Shown in pieces: positions 17,737 through 27,945 of a stretch of DNA of 64,000 nt (the stretch's first letter is position 1; each line of letters begins with the position of its first letter). The DNA is from CAVUAF01 sp963739375 (GTDB lineage: Bacteria; Acidobacteriota; Terriglobia; Terriglobales; Acidobacteriaceae), in NCBI GenBank assembly GCA_963739375.1, contig CAVUAF010000021.1:1-64000 (forward strand). Reading direction: 5' to 3'. The translations under genes and the position numbers were made by a program. The notes beneath the pieces are model-generated. The model did no database searches. It was not told the origin of the DNA and saw only the letters and a list, made by a program, of their open reading frames with translations.

Positions 17737-19715
17737 ATGGACGCGGGCAGCCGCCGTCCGGCGGACATCCTGTTCGGCAAGATCGACGACATGCGCAGCC
17801 GCGTGGCCGCCGCCATCGACGCGGCGCGCAAGCACCTGCTCGCCAGCCAGCACGAAGACGGCTACTGGTGCGGCGAACTGGAAGCCGACACCACCCTCGA
17901 TTCCGACTACATCCTGCTGCACGCGCTGCTGGGCACGGGACGGCCGGAGCGCATCCAGAAGGCCGCCGCCTGGATCCTGGCCCACCAGAACCAGGACGGC
18001 GGGTGGGGCATCCACCCGGGCGCGGCGGCCAGCGTCAGCGCCTCGGTGAAGGCCTACTTCGGGCTCAAGCTGGCCGGCTACCCGGCCGAGCATCCGGCGC
18101 TGGTGCGGGCGCGCCAGAAGATTCTCGAACTCGGCGGCGTCACCCAGGTCAACACCTTCACCAAGATCAATCTCTGCTTCTTCGGGCAGTACGATTACGA
18201 AACCGTTCCCGCGGTGCCGCCGGAGATCGTGCTCTTCCCCAACTGGTTCTGGTTCAACATTTACGAGATATCGTCGTGGTCGCGCGGCATCCTGGTGCCG
18301 CTCTCCATCGCCTACGCCAAGAAGCCGTTCAAGAAGATTCCCGACGAGATGGGAGTGCAGGAGCTTTTCCTGCCCGGGACGCGCACGCGCCGCGGCATGC
18401 GCCTGAAGTGGGACAAGCAGAATAAGCTGGGGTGGCGCAACTTCTTCCTGGTGCTGAATGCCATGACCCACTGGTTCGAGCGGGTGCACGTGCGCCCGCT
18501 GCGATCGCTGGCGCTGCAGCGCGCGGAAAAATGGATGCTGGCGCGCTTCGAGATGTCCGACGGCCTGGCCGCGATTTATCCCGCGGTGATGAATTCCATC
18601 ATCGCCATGCGCTGCCTCGGGTATTCGCTCGACGATCCGCAGATGATTCGCGCCCTCGACGAATTCGAGGCGCTGGGCATCGAGGAAGAGACCACCTTCC
18701 GCATGCAGCCCTGCCAGTCGCCGGTGTGGGACACCGCCTACGCCGCCTTCGCGCTGGCGGAAAGCGGGGTCGCGCCCGGCGATCCCCGCCTCATCGCCGC
18801 CGCCGACTGGCTGCTGAGCAAGGAAGTGCGGCACAAGGGCGACTGGGCGGTCAAGGTGCGCCACACCGAGCCCGGAGGCTGGTACTTCGAGTTCAACAAC
18901 GAGTTCTATCCCGACGTGGACGATATCGGCCATGGTGCTGCTGGCGCTCAACCGCATCGAGAACCCGCGCGAGCGCTATCAGCACGAGGTGGCGCAGCGC
19001 GCCATCGCCTGGATCTGCGCCATGCAGTGCCGGGAAGGGGGCTGGGCCTCCTTCGACCGCGACAACACCAAGATGGTCTTCCAGTACATCCCCTTCGCCG
19101 ACCACAACGCCATGCTCGACCCGCCCACCGTGGACGTCACCGGGCGGGTGCTGGAAATGCTGGCCAGCGCCGGCTGCGGCAAGGACGAGCCGTTCGTCCG
19201 CAAGGCCATCGCCTTTATCCGCAAGCACCAGGAGGCGGATGGCTCCTGGTTCGGCCGCTGGGGCGTGAACTACATCTACGGCACCTGGCAGGTGCTGCGC
19301 GGCCTGCGAAGCGATCGGGGTGGACCACCACGAGCCCTACGTGCAGCAGGCGGCGGAGTGGCTGCGCATGATGCAGAACCCCGACGGCGGCTGGGGCGAA
19401 ACCTGCGGCTCCTACGACGATCCCAACAGCCGGGGCGTGGGGCCCAGCACGCCCTCGCAGACCGCGTGGGCGGTCCTGGGACTGCTCTCCGCCGCCGACA
19501 CCCGCAGCGACTCGGTAGCGCGCGGCGTCGCTTACCTGCTGAAGAACCAGCGCAAGGACGGCGGCTGGACCTGCCCCCACTACACGGGCACCGGTTTCCC
19601 GCGCGTCTTTTATTTGAAGTATCACCTGTACGAAAGCTATTTTCCGCTGCTGGCCCTGACCACGTACGCCAAGGCCTGCGGCCCGCAGTCGGAAGCGGAC
19701 ACGCGCAACTCGTAA
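17737..19715 (+). CDS. shc: Squalene-hopene cyclase, two frame disruptions
   Basis: After repair, about 658 residues, the expected SHC length. It cyclises squalene to hopene/hopanol in a monotopic membrane enzyme. QW repeats are visible (AHQNQDGGWG, REGGWASFD, NPDGGWGET, RKDGGWTCPH), as is an N-terminal HEDGYWCGELEAD segment. The open frame breaks at about 18925 and continues one frame over from 18932 (MVLLALNRIENP), then breaks again at 19307 and continues at 19308 (EAIGVDHHEP). The first break falls exactly in the catalytic aspartate motif: GACGTGGACGAT then ATCG then GCCATGGTG, that is DVDD(T/S)AMV with one extra base. The second is CTG-C-GAA. Both flanks keep perfect homology, so a consensus error is likelier than a dead gene. 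It is 3 bases downstream of ispH and followed by hpnH. Confidence 0.9.
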
Positions 19716-19730
19716 CCCGGTACTCGAAAA

Positions 19731-20864
<1,134 letters not shown>

Positions 20865-20896
20865 ATCGCTGGCCCCTGGGCCACTGGAAACCGGAT

Positions 20897-21328
20897 ATGA
20901 CTGGCCGCGAAGCTTCCGACCTGCACGAGCACCCTGACGGCCTCGAAGTCGTCCCCGGCCGCGAGCGCCAGGTCCTGGAAGGGTGGGTGCCGGAACTGGC
21001 CGGCGAAGAAGAGGTGCGCCAGGCGCTGGAGCACGCCTTTGACTACCGCGGCGACGTTTCGCTCACCCTGAAAGACGGCCGCAAGGTCGAGGGCTACATT
21101 TTCGACCGCCGCACCGGCCGCAGCCTCGCCGACTCCTGCGTGCGCCTCATTCCCAAGGACTCGACGCAGAAACTCTCTGTCGCCTACGCCGACATCGCCG
21201 CCCTCGCCTTCAGCGGCCGCGACATGGCCGCCGGCAAGCAGTGGGAGAGCTGGGTGCGCCAGTATTGGCAACGCAAAGCCGCCGGCGAGAAGAACATCGC
21301 CCTGCAACCGGAATCGCTGGACGAGTGA
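20897..21328 (+). CDS. Small LSm-like protein in hopanoid cluster
   Basis: 143 residues from ATG (MTGREASDLHEHPDGLEV). The centre and C-terminus read VSLTLKDGRKVEGYIFDRR, SCVRLIPKDSTQKLSVAYADIAALAF, which resembles the strand-turn pattern of an Sm/LSm-type small beta-barrel (a charged DGR turn, then G-Y/F strand, then a closing strand). The tail is basic and aromatic (WESWVRQYWQRKAAGEK). No signal or membrane helix. It lies between hpnH (33 bases) and hpnA (142 bases), so a role linked to the pathway is suggested by position only. I do not know a named family. Confidence 0.6.
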   Translation: MTGREASDLHEHPDGLEVVPGRERQVLEGWVPELAGEEEVRQALEHAFDYRGDVSLTLKDGRKVEGYIFDRRTGRSLADSCVRLIPKDSTQKLSVAYADIAALAFSGRDMAAGKQWESWVRQYWQRKAAGEKNIALQPESLDE

Positions 21329-21421
21329 CGCCGGCCGCCGAGGACGAAACCCAGATTCCTCGCTTGGCTCGGAATGACAAGTTTCTTTTCGTTCTCCGTG
21401 GTAATACCCCTTGCCCCCACG

Positions 21422-21454
21422 CGCTAGAAACTAGAAACTAGAAACCAGAAACTA
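21422..21454. repeat. Minisatellite of CTAGAAA units before hpnA
   Basis: Four tandem variants of the 7-base unit CTAGAAA (one as CCAGAAA) precede the TTG start of hpnA by about 17-20 bases. The same unit recurs at 25755-25795 and, in inverse orientation, at 25687-25712. Confidence 0.7.
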
Positions 21455-21470
21455 CCAACGAGAAACGCTC

Positions 21471-22502
21471 TTGAAGGTCTTCGTCACCGGGGCCACCGGC
21501 TTTGTCGGCTCGCACGTGGCTCGTCTGCTGCACGAGCAGGGCGCCGAGCTGCGCTTGCTGGTGCGCTCCACCAGCCGCACCGACCTCATTGATGCGCTTC
21601 CCGGCGACCGCGTCACCGGCGACCTCGGCGACGCCAGCGCGCTGCGGCACGTCATCCAGGGCTGCGATTACGTCTTTCACGTGGCCGCCGACTACCGGCT
21701 CTGGGCGCGCGATTCCGCCGCCATGTATCGCACCAACGTGGAAGGCACGCGGGCCATCATCCAGGCCGCGCAGCAGGCGGGGGTGCGCCGCGTGGTCTAC
21801 ACCTCGAGCGTCGCCACCATCGGCTTCCTCAAAGACGGCGGGCTGGCCGACGAAGAGTCGCCCGTCGCGCTCGCCGACATGATCGGCCACTACAAGCGCT
21901 CCAAGTTCCTGGCGGAGCAGGTGGCGCTGGCGGCAGGGAAGGCGGGCGCCCCGGTGGTGATGGTGAATCCCACCGCGCCCGTCGGCGAACAGGACATCAA
22001 GCCCACCCCCACCGGGCGCATCCTCCTCGACTTCCTGCAGCGCAAGTTCCCGGCCTACGTCGAGACCGGCCTGAACCTGGTGGACGTGCGCGAAGTGGCA
22101 CGCGGCCACCTCGCCGCCATGGAGCGCGCGCGTCCGGGGGAGCGCTACGTCCTGGGGGGCGAGAACCTCACCCTCAAGCAGATACTCGACCAGCTCGCCG
22201 CCATCACCGGGCTGCCCGCGCCGCGGGTCAAGCTGCCCTACGGTGTGGCGCTGGTCTCCGGGGCCGCTGACACGTTCATCACCGGCCTGCTGCTGCGCCG
22301 CGAGCCGCGCGTCACCCTCGACGCGGTGCGCATGGGGCGCAAGAAGATGTGGGCGTCCTCCGCCAAGGCCGAGCGCGAACTCGGGTGGCGCATCGTGCCC
22401 GTGCACGACGCCCTGCGCCGCGCCTGCGAGTGGTTCGTCGCCCGCGGCTACGCGCCCGCCCCGCCTGGGCTGGAGCGGGCCGTTGCGGGTGTGCCGGCGT
22501 GA
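21471..22502 (+). CDS. hpnA: Hopanoid-associated sugar epimerase/dehydrogenase HpnA
   Basis: 343 residues, extended SDR. Rossmann motif TGATGFVGSHVARLL at the N-terminus; the catalytic Tyr-Lys pair is in HYKRSKFLAE; VVYTSSVATIG supplies the Ser region. HpnA proteins are nearly universal in hopanoid clusters, and their exact substrate is unsettled (sugar or side-chain redox). The start is TTG, directly after the CTAGAAA minisatellite, with no strong ribosome site. The stop TGA overlaps the GTG start of hpnG, so the two are translationally coupled. Confidence 0.92.
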   Translation: MKVFVTGATGFVGSHVARLLHEQGAELRLLVRSTSRTDLIDALPGDRVTGDLGDASALRHVIQGCDYVFHVAADYRLWARDSAAMYRTNVEGTRAIIQAAQQAGVRRVVYTSSVATIGFLKDGGLADEESPVALADMIGHYKRSKFLAEQVALAAGKAGAPVVMVNPTAPVGEQDIKPTPTGRILLDFLQRKFPAYVETGLNLVDVREVARGHLAAMERARPGERYVLGGENLTLKQILDQLAAITGLPAPRVKLPYGVALVSGAADTFITGLLLRREPRVTLDAVRMGRKKMWASSAKAERELGWRIVPVHDALRRACEWFVARGYAPAPPGLERAVAGVPA

Positions 22503-23194
22503 TCGGGCTGGTGGCCGCCCTGCCGCGCGAGCTGGCGCCGCTGGTGCGCGGCTGGCGCCATACCCGGCAGGAGGGCGTTGACCTTTTTACCTCGGAGCGC
22601 GCGCTCGCGGCCTGTGCCGGCATGGGCGCTGATTATGTGACCCACGCCGCCGAAGCCGTGGCGCAGCGCGGCGCCACGGTGCTGGTTTCCGTCGGCTGGG
22701 CCGGCGGCGTCAGCGCCGCCGCCCACGGCGGGCAGCTCTTCATTCCGGCGACGGTCATCGACGCCGCCACCGGCGAGCGCTTCGCCACCGGGATTGGCCA
22801 AGGGACGCTGGCTTCCGTCAATTTGGTAGCCGGCGCCGGCGCCAAGCGCGACCTGGCGTCGCGCTTTGCCGCCGACCTGGTCGACATGGAGGCTGCCGCG
22901 GTGGCGCGGCACGCGGCGCGGCGCGGCCTGCCGTTCTACGCGGTGAAAGCGATTTCTGACCCGCACGACGCGCGCCTCCCCGACCTGAACCGCTTCACCC
23001 GCCGCGGGCAGTTTGGAGCCAGCCGCTTCCTGGCGCACGTGGCGCTGCGTCCCTGGCTGTGGCCCGCGGTCGCCCGCATGGGGCGTGACTCGCATCGCGC
23101 CGTCCTCGCCCTGGCGCAGGAACTGGAGCAGTGGATTGCCGCCGGCGGCCCCCCGCCACACGTCCCCCGCACGTCCAGCGGCCAAACGGTTTAG
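22499..23194 (+). CDS. hpnG: Hopanoid-associated phosphorylase/nucleosidase HpnG
   Basis: 231 residues from a GTG that overlaps the hpnA stop (GTGA). Purine-nucleoside phosphorylase/MTAN fold: SVGWAGGVSAAAHGGQLFIP and the purine/ribose-site motif LVDMEAAAVARHA followed by FYAVKAISD. HpnG removes adenine from adenosylhopane to give (phospho)ribosylhopane, the step after HpnH. It is intact, unlike hpnH. The three hairpins that follow may end or attenuate the transcript. Confidence 0.9.
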   Translation: MIGLVAALPRELAPLVRGWRHTRQEGVDLFTSERALAACAGMGADYVTHAAEAVAQRGATVLVSVGWAGGVSAAAHGGQLFIPATVIDAATGERFATGIGQGTLASVNLVAGAGAKRDLASRFAADLVDMEAAAVARHAARRGLPFYAVKAISDPHDARLPDLNRFTRRGQFGASRFLAHVALRPWLWPAVARMGRDSHRAVLALAQELEQWIAAGGPPPHVPRTSSGQTV

Positions 23195-23229
23195 ACTGGG
23201 AGGCGCGGTGCAGTGCACCGGCGCCCGGC

Positions 23230-23315
23230 CGGGGCTAAAGCCCCGACCATCTTCGTTCCGGATTCACCGGGCTAAAGCCCGGTGCTTCCACCTGCCCGGC
23301 CGAGGGGCGGCCGGG
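23230..23315. repeat. Three hairpins of the GCTAAAGC family between hpnG and dehydrogenase
   Basis: Hairpin 1 is CGGGGCTAAAGCCCCG (23230-23245); hairpin 2 is ACCGGGCTAAAGCCCGGT (23266-23283); hairpin 3 is GCCCGGCC...GGCCGGGC (23294-23315). The first two have the same taaa-centred palindrome as sites near 16323, 16487 and 42463. None is followed by a T-tract. Confidence 0.75.
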
Positions 23316-23341
23316 CTATGCCGTTTTCCAGGCCGAAACAC

Positions 23342-24481
23342 ATGGTGAGTTTGACCCAACCCGTTCCGCAAAGTCTCGCCCCCGTTCCCCGTACCATGCT
23401 GGCCGCCGTCTATCGCGGCGTGAATGACGTGCGCGTGGAAGAGGTCCCGACGCCGGAGATCGGACCCGGGGAGCTGCTGCTTCGCGTGCATACCTGCGGC
23501 ATCTGCGGCACCGACCTCAAGAAGATAGCCACCGGTTCGCATGCTGCGCCGCGCATCTTCGGTCACGAAACCGCCGGCACGGTGGCGGCTTGCGGAGAAG
23601 GCGTGGCCGCCTTCCAGCCCGGCGACCGGGTCATGGTCTTCCACCACATCCCCTGCGGCCACTGCTACTACTGCCGCGCCAAGACCTTCGCCCAGTGCCC
23701 GACCTACAAGCAGGTAGGGGTCACGGCCGGCTTCGAGCCCGCCGGCGGCGGCTTTGCCGAGTATGTGCGCGTCCTCAACTGGATCGTCGGCGGCCCGGAG
23801 TCTGGGGTCGCCAAGACCGGGGTGGTGAAGATCCCTGCCGGCGTCAGCTTCGCGCAGGCGGCCTTCGTCGAGCCGGTCAACACCGTCCTGAAAGCGGTGC
23901 AGACCCTGCGTCTCCAGCCCGGCGAAACCGTGCTGGTCATCGGCCAGGGGCCGATTGGCATCATGCTGGCCCTGCTGGCCCGGCGTGCCGGCGCCCAGCT
24001 GGTGACTTCCGATTTGTTCGCCCCCCGGCTTACAATGGCTAAGTCCTTCGGTATCACCGAGACGCTGGATGCTTCGCGCTTGGACATCAAGGCGGAAGTG
24101 GGCGCGCGGACCGAAGGCAGGGGCGCCGACGCAACGATTCTCGCGGTCGGCGGCAACCAGCTGATTCCGCTGGCGATGGACGCAACCCGGCCCGGTGGGC
24201 GGGTGCTTCTGTTTGCCCAGACGCAGCACGGCGAGGCGACGTTCGACCCGGCCGCGGTTTGTGTCGACGAAAAGGCGCTGTTGGGGGCCTATAGCGCGTC
24301 GGTGGATTTGCAGGACGAGACCACGCGGCTGGTATTCGGCGGGGAGATCGCCTTTGAGCGGCTCATCTCGCACCGCTTCCCGCTGCGCCGCGCCGTCGAG
24401 GCCCTGCACCTGGCTGCCAACCCGCAGCCGGATTCGATGAAGGTCGTGATTGAGCCCGGAGGCGCCGCCGACGGGCGTTAG
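23342..24481 (+). CDS. Zinc-dependent medium-chain alcohol dehydrogenase (first of two)
   Basis: 379 residues from the ATG at 23342; alternatives are ATG 23318 (touching the hairpins) and ATG 23398, where the conserved fold begins. Catalytic-zinc residues are in THTCGICGTDL-type HTCGICGTDLKK and FGHETAGTV. The structural-zinc loop is CGHCYYCRAKTFAQC. The NAD(P) motif is VIGQGPIGIMLALLARRAG. It resembles threonine/sorbitol dehydrogenase-type enzymes, and its substrate cannot be read. Its place inside the hopanoid cluster and its pairing with a second dehydrogenase suggest redox tailoring of a hopanoid side chain or sugar; that is inference. Confidence 0.85.
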   Translation: MVSLTQPVPQSLAPVPRTMLAAVYRGVNDVRVEEVPTPEIGPGELLLRVHTCGICGTDLKKIATGSHAAPRIFGHETAGTVAACGEGVAAFQPGDRVMVFHHIPCGHCYYCRAKTFAQCPTYKQVGVTAGFEPAGGGFAEYVRVLNWIVGGPESGVAKTGVVKIPAGVSFAQAAFVEPVNTVLKAVQTLRLQPGETVLVIGQGPIGIMLALLARRAGAQLVTSDLFAPRLTMAKSFGITETLDASRLDIKAEVGARTEGRGADATILAVGGNQLIPLAMDATRPGGRVLLFAQTQHGEATFDPAAVCVDEKALLGAYSASVDLQDETTRLVFGGEIAFERLISHRFPLRRAVEALHLAANPQPDSMKVVIEPGGAADGR

Positions 24482-24646
24482 CGACCAGGGCCGGAAGCTT
24501 CGCAGCACCGAGGTTGCAGCCTGCGTGGCGGGAGCATAGATTAGCCCCCGGGCGTAAGCCCTGGGCAGGTTGAGGAGAAATGCGACACCATGGGCGCAGG
24601 ATGTGAGTCCTGGGCCGTCGCACGGGAAACGCCGTTGAGCAAGAAA

Positions 24647-25684
24647 ATGACCGCCGCCGTCCTCTACGGCAAAGAGGACCTCAAGATCGAGCAGGTGCCG
24701 ATCCCGCAGCTCGAGGAGGGTGAGGTCCTCATCAAGGTGGAGACCGCCCTGACCTGCGGCACCGATCTCAAGGTCTACCAGCGCGGCTACCACGCCCGCA
24801 TGATCGTCCCGCCGGCGCTCTTTGGGCACGAGCTCGCCGGGGTCATCGCCGAGATTGGCCCGGGGGTGCGCAACTTCCGCAAAGGGGAGCGCGTGGTTGC
24901 CCTCAATTCCGCGCCCTGCGGCCTCTGCTATTTCTGCGGCCGCCACCAGGAAAACCTCTGCCACGACCTGCTGTTCAACAACGGCGCTTACGCGGAGTAC
25001 ATCCGCATCCCCCGCCGCATTGTCGAGAAGAACATGCTGGCCATCCCGCCGAGTGTGAGCTTCGAAGAAGCGGCGATGACCGAGCCGCTGGCCTGCGTGG
25101 TGCGCGGCCTGCACGAGATGCAGCCGGAAATCGGCGACACCGTCGCCGTCATCGGCGCCGGCCCCATCGGCCTCATGATGATGCAGGTGGCCCGCCTGAG
25201 CGGCTGCAACGTCATCGGGGTGGTGAAGCACGACTCGCAGGTGGCCGCCGCCCGCCGCATGGGGGCACACGAGGTGGTGCAGATCGCCCGCGTCGACGAC
25301 CCGGTCGCCGCCGCCCGCTCCCTCACCCTGGAGCGCCGCGGCCCCGACATCGTGATCGAGGCCGTCGGCCGACCCCAGACATGGCAGTGGGCCGTGGACA
25401 TCGTGCGCAAGGGCGGGCGGGTGAATTTCTTCGGCGGCTGTGCTGCCGGCACCACCGTCGCCATCGACACCGACCGCTTGCACTATTCCGAGATCACCCT
25501 CAAGGCCACCTTCCACCACACGCCCGACACCGTGCGCAAGGCCTTTGCCTTGATCGCGGAAAAGAAAATCAGCAGTGCCGACTACATCACCGGCGAGGCC
25601 CCGCTCTCGCGCCTTCAGCAGGTCCTGCAGGCCATGCTCAAGCGCACCGGGGAAATCAAGACCGCCATCATTCCCGGGCATTGA
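24647..25684 (+). CDS. Zinc-dependent medium-chain alcohol dehydrogenase (second of two)
   Basis: 345 residues from the ATG at 24647; in-frame TTG 24635 and ATG 24590 are possible but overlap a palindromic spacer (CCCGGGCGTAAGCCCTGGG-like, 24548-24566). Motifs: TALTCGTDLKVYQRGYH, FGHELAGVIAEIG, structural zinc loop CGLCYFCGRHQENLC, VIGAGPIGLMMMQVARLSG. It is clearly related to the upstream dehydrogenase but divergent, so the pair is not a recent tandem copy. Probable cytosolic NAD(P)-linked oxidation of an alcohol or sugar in the hopanoid pathway, by context only. Confidence 0.85.
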   Translation: MTAAVLYGKEDLKIEQVPIPQLEEGEVLIKVETALTCGTDLKVYQRGYHARMIVPPALFGHELAGVIAEIGPGVRNFRKGERVVALNSAPCGLCYFCGRHQENLCHDLLFNNGAYAEYIRIPRRIVEKNMLAIPPSVSFEEAAMTEPLACVVRGLHEMQPEIGDTVAVIGAGPIGLMMMQVARLSGCNVIGVVKHDSQVAAARRMGAHEVVQIARVDDPVAAARSLTLERRGPDIVIEAVGRPQTWQWAVDIVRKGGRVNFFGGCAAGTTVAIDTDRLHYSEITLKATFHHTPDTVRKAFALIAEKKISSADYITGEAPLSRLQQVLQAMLKRTGEIKTAIIPGH

Positions 25685-25799
25685 GACCAGTTTCTAGTTT
25701 CTGGTTTCTTGTTCCTAATTCTCGGCTTCTTCAGGCGCGGGACCTGCCAAGAAGCTCAAAACTAGAAACTAGAAACTAGAAACTGGAAACTGGTTTCCT
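25685..25799. repeat. Inverted TTTCTAG / CTAGAAA minisatellite
   Basis: Left part (25687-25712) contains TTTCTAGTTTCTGGTTTCTT; right part (25752-25799) contains AACTAGAAACTAGAAACTGG. The two are inverted copies and can form a long AT-rich stem around a GC-rich centre. The 203-base gap between the dehydrogenase and the next gene holds no other feature. The same unit precedes hpnA. Confidence 0.7.
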
Positions 25800-25887
25800 G
25801 AATGCTGCCAGATCCCATGTCCACGCTTTCCACCCCTGGCGGGAACGCGCCCCGGGGCCTGCGGCTGTTCCCGCTAAGGACGCCTGC

Positions 25888-26838
25888 ATGACGCGGGCCG
25901 CGCGGCTCCAGTTGGCGACGGCCTACGCGGTCTGCCGCGGCATCACCCGCAGCAACGCGCGCAACTTCTACTACGCCTTCCTGGTGCTGCCGCGCGCCAA
26001 GCGGGACGCGCTCGCGGCCGTCTATGCCTTCATGCGGCATTCCGACGACCTCGCCGACGACCCCGCGCTCTCGCCGGCGGAAAAGGCGACGCGGCTGGAA
26101 GCTTGGCGCCAGGAAATGCATCGCGTGCTCGCCGGCGGCGCTACCGACGACCCCGTGCTCTTCGCCCTGGCCGACGCCCAGCGCCGCTTTGCCGTCCCCG
26201 TCGAGTTGCTCGATCACCTCGTCACCGGCACCGAGATGGACGCGGCCCAGCCGCCGCAGAAGGGCGCCGCGCCGGCGGTGCTGTATCGCGATTTTGAGGG
26301 CCTGCGGCGCTACTGCTACCACGTGGCCTCGGTGGTCGGTCTCATCACCATCCGCATCTTCGGCTATTGTGATCGTCGCGCCGAGCCCCTCGCCGAAGAT
26401 ACCGGCGTCGCTTTCCAACTCACCAACATCATCCGCGACGTGAAGGAAGACGCGTTGCTGGGCCGCGTTTACCTGCCGGCCGAGGACTTGGCGCGTTTCG
26501 GCCGCAGCGCCGAAGAGCTTGCCCCCGCGCGGCTGGCCAACGGATTCGACGCGGCGCGCTTCCGCCCGTTGCTGGAGTTCGAAGCCGCGCGGGCGCGGCA
26601 GTTCTACGCTTCCGCCGACCGCCTGCTGCCGTTCATTGACGCCGACTGCCGCGCCGCGCTTTGGGCGCTGGTCGAAATCTATCGCCGCCTGCTCGCGCGC
26701 ATCGCCCAGCGCAACTTCGAAGTCTTTGGCGACAAAATACGGCTTTCCTCGCGCGAGAAGACGCTGCTCCTGGCCCGCGGCATCTGGCTGCGGATCATGC
26801 AGTCCAATCCTCCGCGGAACGCGGCCCCGGGAACATGA
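25888..26838 (+). CDS. hpnD: Presqualene diphosphate synthase HpnD-like (squalene/phytoene synthase family)
   Basis: 316 residues. Trans-isoprenyl head-to-head synthase: N-terminal RSNARNFYYAFLVLPRAKR, first Asp-rich motif HSDDLADDP, YCYHVASVVGLI, second motif QLTNIIRDVKEDALLGRVYLP. Most like HpnD, which condenses two farnesyl diphosphates to presqualene diphosphate, though HpnC or phytoene synthase cannot be fully excluded by eye. Its TGA overlaps the ATG of the next synthase gene (ATGA), so the two are made together. Confidence 0.82.
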   Translation: MTRAARLQLATAYAVCRGITRSNARNFYYAFLVLPRAKRDALAAVYAFMRHSDDLADDPALSPAEKATRLEAWRQEMHRVLAGGATDDPVLFALADAQRRFAVPVELLDHLVTGTEMDAAQPPQKGAAPAVLYRDFEGLRRYCYHVASVVGLITIRIFGYCDRRAEPLAEDTGVAFQLTNIIRDVKEDALLGRVYLPAEDLARFGRSAEELAPARLANGFDAARFRPLLEFEAARARQFYASADRLLPFIDADCRAALWALVEIYRRLLARIAQRNFEVFGDKIRLSSREKTLLLARGIWLRIMQSNPPRNAAPGT

Positions 26839-27833
26839 CGTCAGTGTCACATGACTTGCTCCGTGCCACTTCGCGCTCGTTTTACCTGACGCTGCGCGTG
26901 TTGCCGGGCGCCGTCCGTCCGCAAATCAGTTTGGCGTACCTGCTGGCGCGCACCGCCGACACCATCGCCGACACCGAACTCGTGCCGCTCGACCAGCGGC
27001 TGGCGGCCTTGCAGCAATTGCGGTCACGCCTTCTCGGTCAAAGTGCCGCCCCGCTGAACATCCGCGAGTTCAGCGACCGGCAGCCGTTGCCCACAGAAAA
27101 GTTGCTGCTGCAAAGGGCCGAAGACACGCTGGCTGCGCTCGCGGAGTTTCCCGCCCAGGATCAGGCGTTGCTACGCGAGGTCCTCGCGGTCATCACCAGC
27201 GGGCAGGAGCTCGACTTGCAACGCTTCCGCGCGCCAGGCCCGGGAATCGTCGCCCTTGAAACCGATGCTGAGCTGGACGATTACACGTATCGTGTGGCCG
27301 GCTGCGTGGGTGAATTCTGGACCCGGCTTTGCCGCGCCCGCCTGTTTCCCCGCGCCCGGATCGATGACCAGCAATTGCTCGCGGACGGCATTCGCTTCGG
27401 CAAGGGCCTGCAATTGGTGAACATTCTGCGCGATCTGCCCGTCGATTTGCGCCACGGCCGCTGCTACCTGCCGCGGGAGCGACTCGCGGCCGCCGGTTTG
27501 CAACCGGAAACGCTGCTCTCGCCGCAAAGCGAACCGGTATTCCTGTCTCTTTACCGTCGCTACCTCGATCAGGCGGAGTCACACCTGCACGCCGGCTGGC
27601 GTTACACGAACACGCTGCCTTTTTCGCAAGTTCGTGTGCGGCTGGCGTGCGCCTGGCCGATTTTGATTGGGGCGAGGACGATCACCAAACTGCGCGCCGC
27701 CGACGTGCGGCAATTGCAGCAGCGCGTGAAAATCTCGCGGCCTGAGGTTCGCGCCATCATTTTCCGCTCGCTGCTGGCGTCTGCTTTGCCGTTCGCTTGG
27801 CGGAAACTCCTTTCGCCGCCGCCGAGAACCTGA
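26835..27833 (+). CDS. Squalene synthase-family protein (second synthase)
   Basis: 332 residues from the ATG overlapping the previous stop. Motifs: TSRSFYLTLRVLPGAVRPQI, DTIADTE (first Asp-rich), GCVGEFWTRLC, and GKGLQLVNILRDLPVDLRHGRCYLP (second Asp-rich). The GKGLQLVNILRD wording is closer to one-step (eukaryote-like, NADPH-dependent) squalene synthases than to HpnC. Whether it makes squalene alone or acts with the upstream HpnD-like enzyme is open; no HpnE flavoprotein is present in this window. It converges with the EamA gene at 27946; the 112-base gap shows nothing clear. Confidence 0.82.
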   Translation: MTSVSHDLLRATSRSFYLTLRVLPGAVRPQISLAYLLARTADTIADTELVPLDQRLAALQQLRSRLLGQSAAPLNIREFSDRQPLPTEKLLLQRAEDTLAALAEFPAQDQALLREVLAVITSGQELDLQRFRAPGPGIVALETDAELDDYTYRVAGCVGEFWTRLCRARLFPRARIDDQQLLADGIRFGKGLQLVNILRDLPVDLRHGRCYLPRERLAAAGLQPETLLSPQSEPVFLSLYRRYLDQAESHLHAGWRYTNTLPFSQVRVRLACAWPILIGARTITKLRAADVRQLQQRVKISRPEVRAIIFRSLLASALPFAWRKLLSPPPRT

Positions 27834-27945
27834 CCGGAATCAACTTTCGCGAGCCTCGCCGCCGCTGCTTCTTCTGGCTCGAAGCGGCGGGAGAGCCGGG
27901 CTGCACCTTAGTGTGGAGATTCGCGACTGGCCACTGCCAGCTGCG

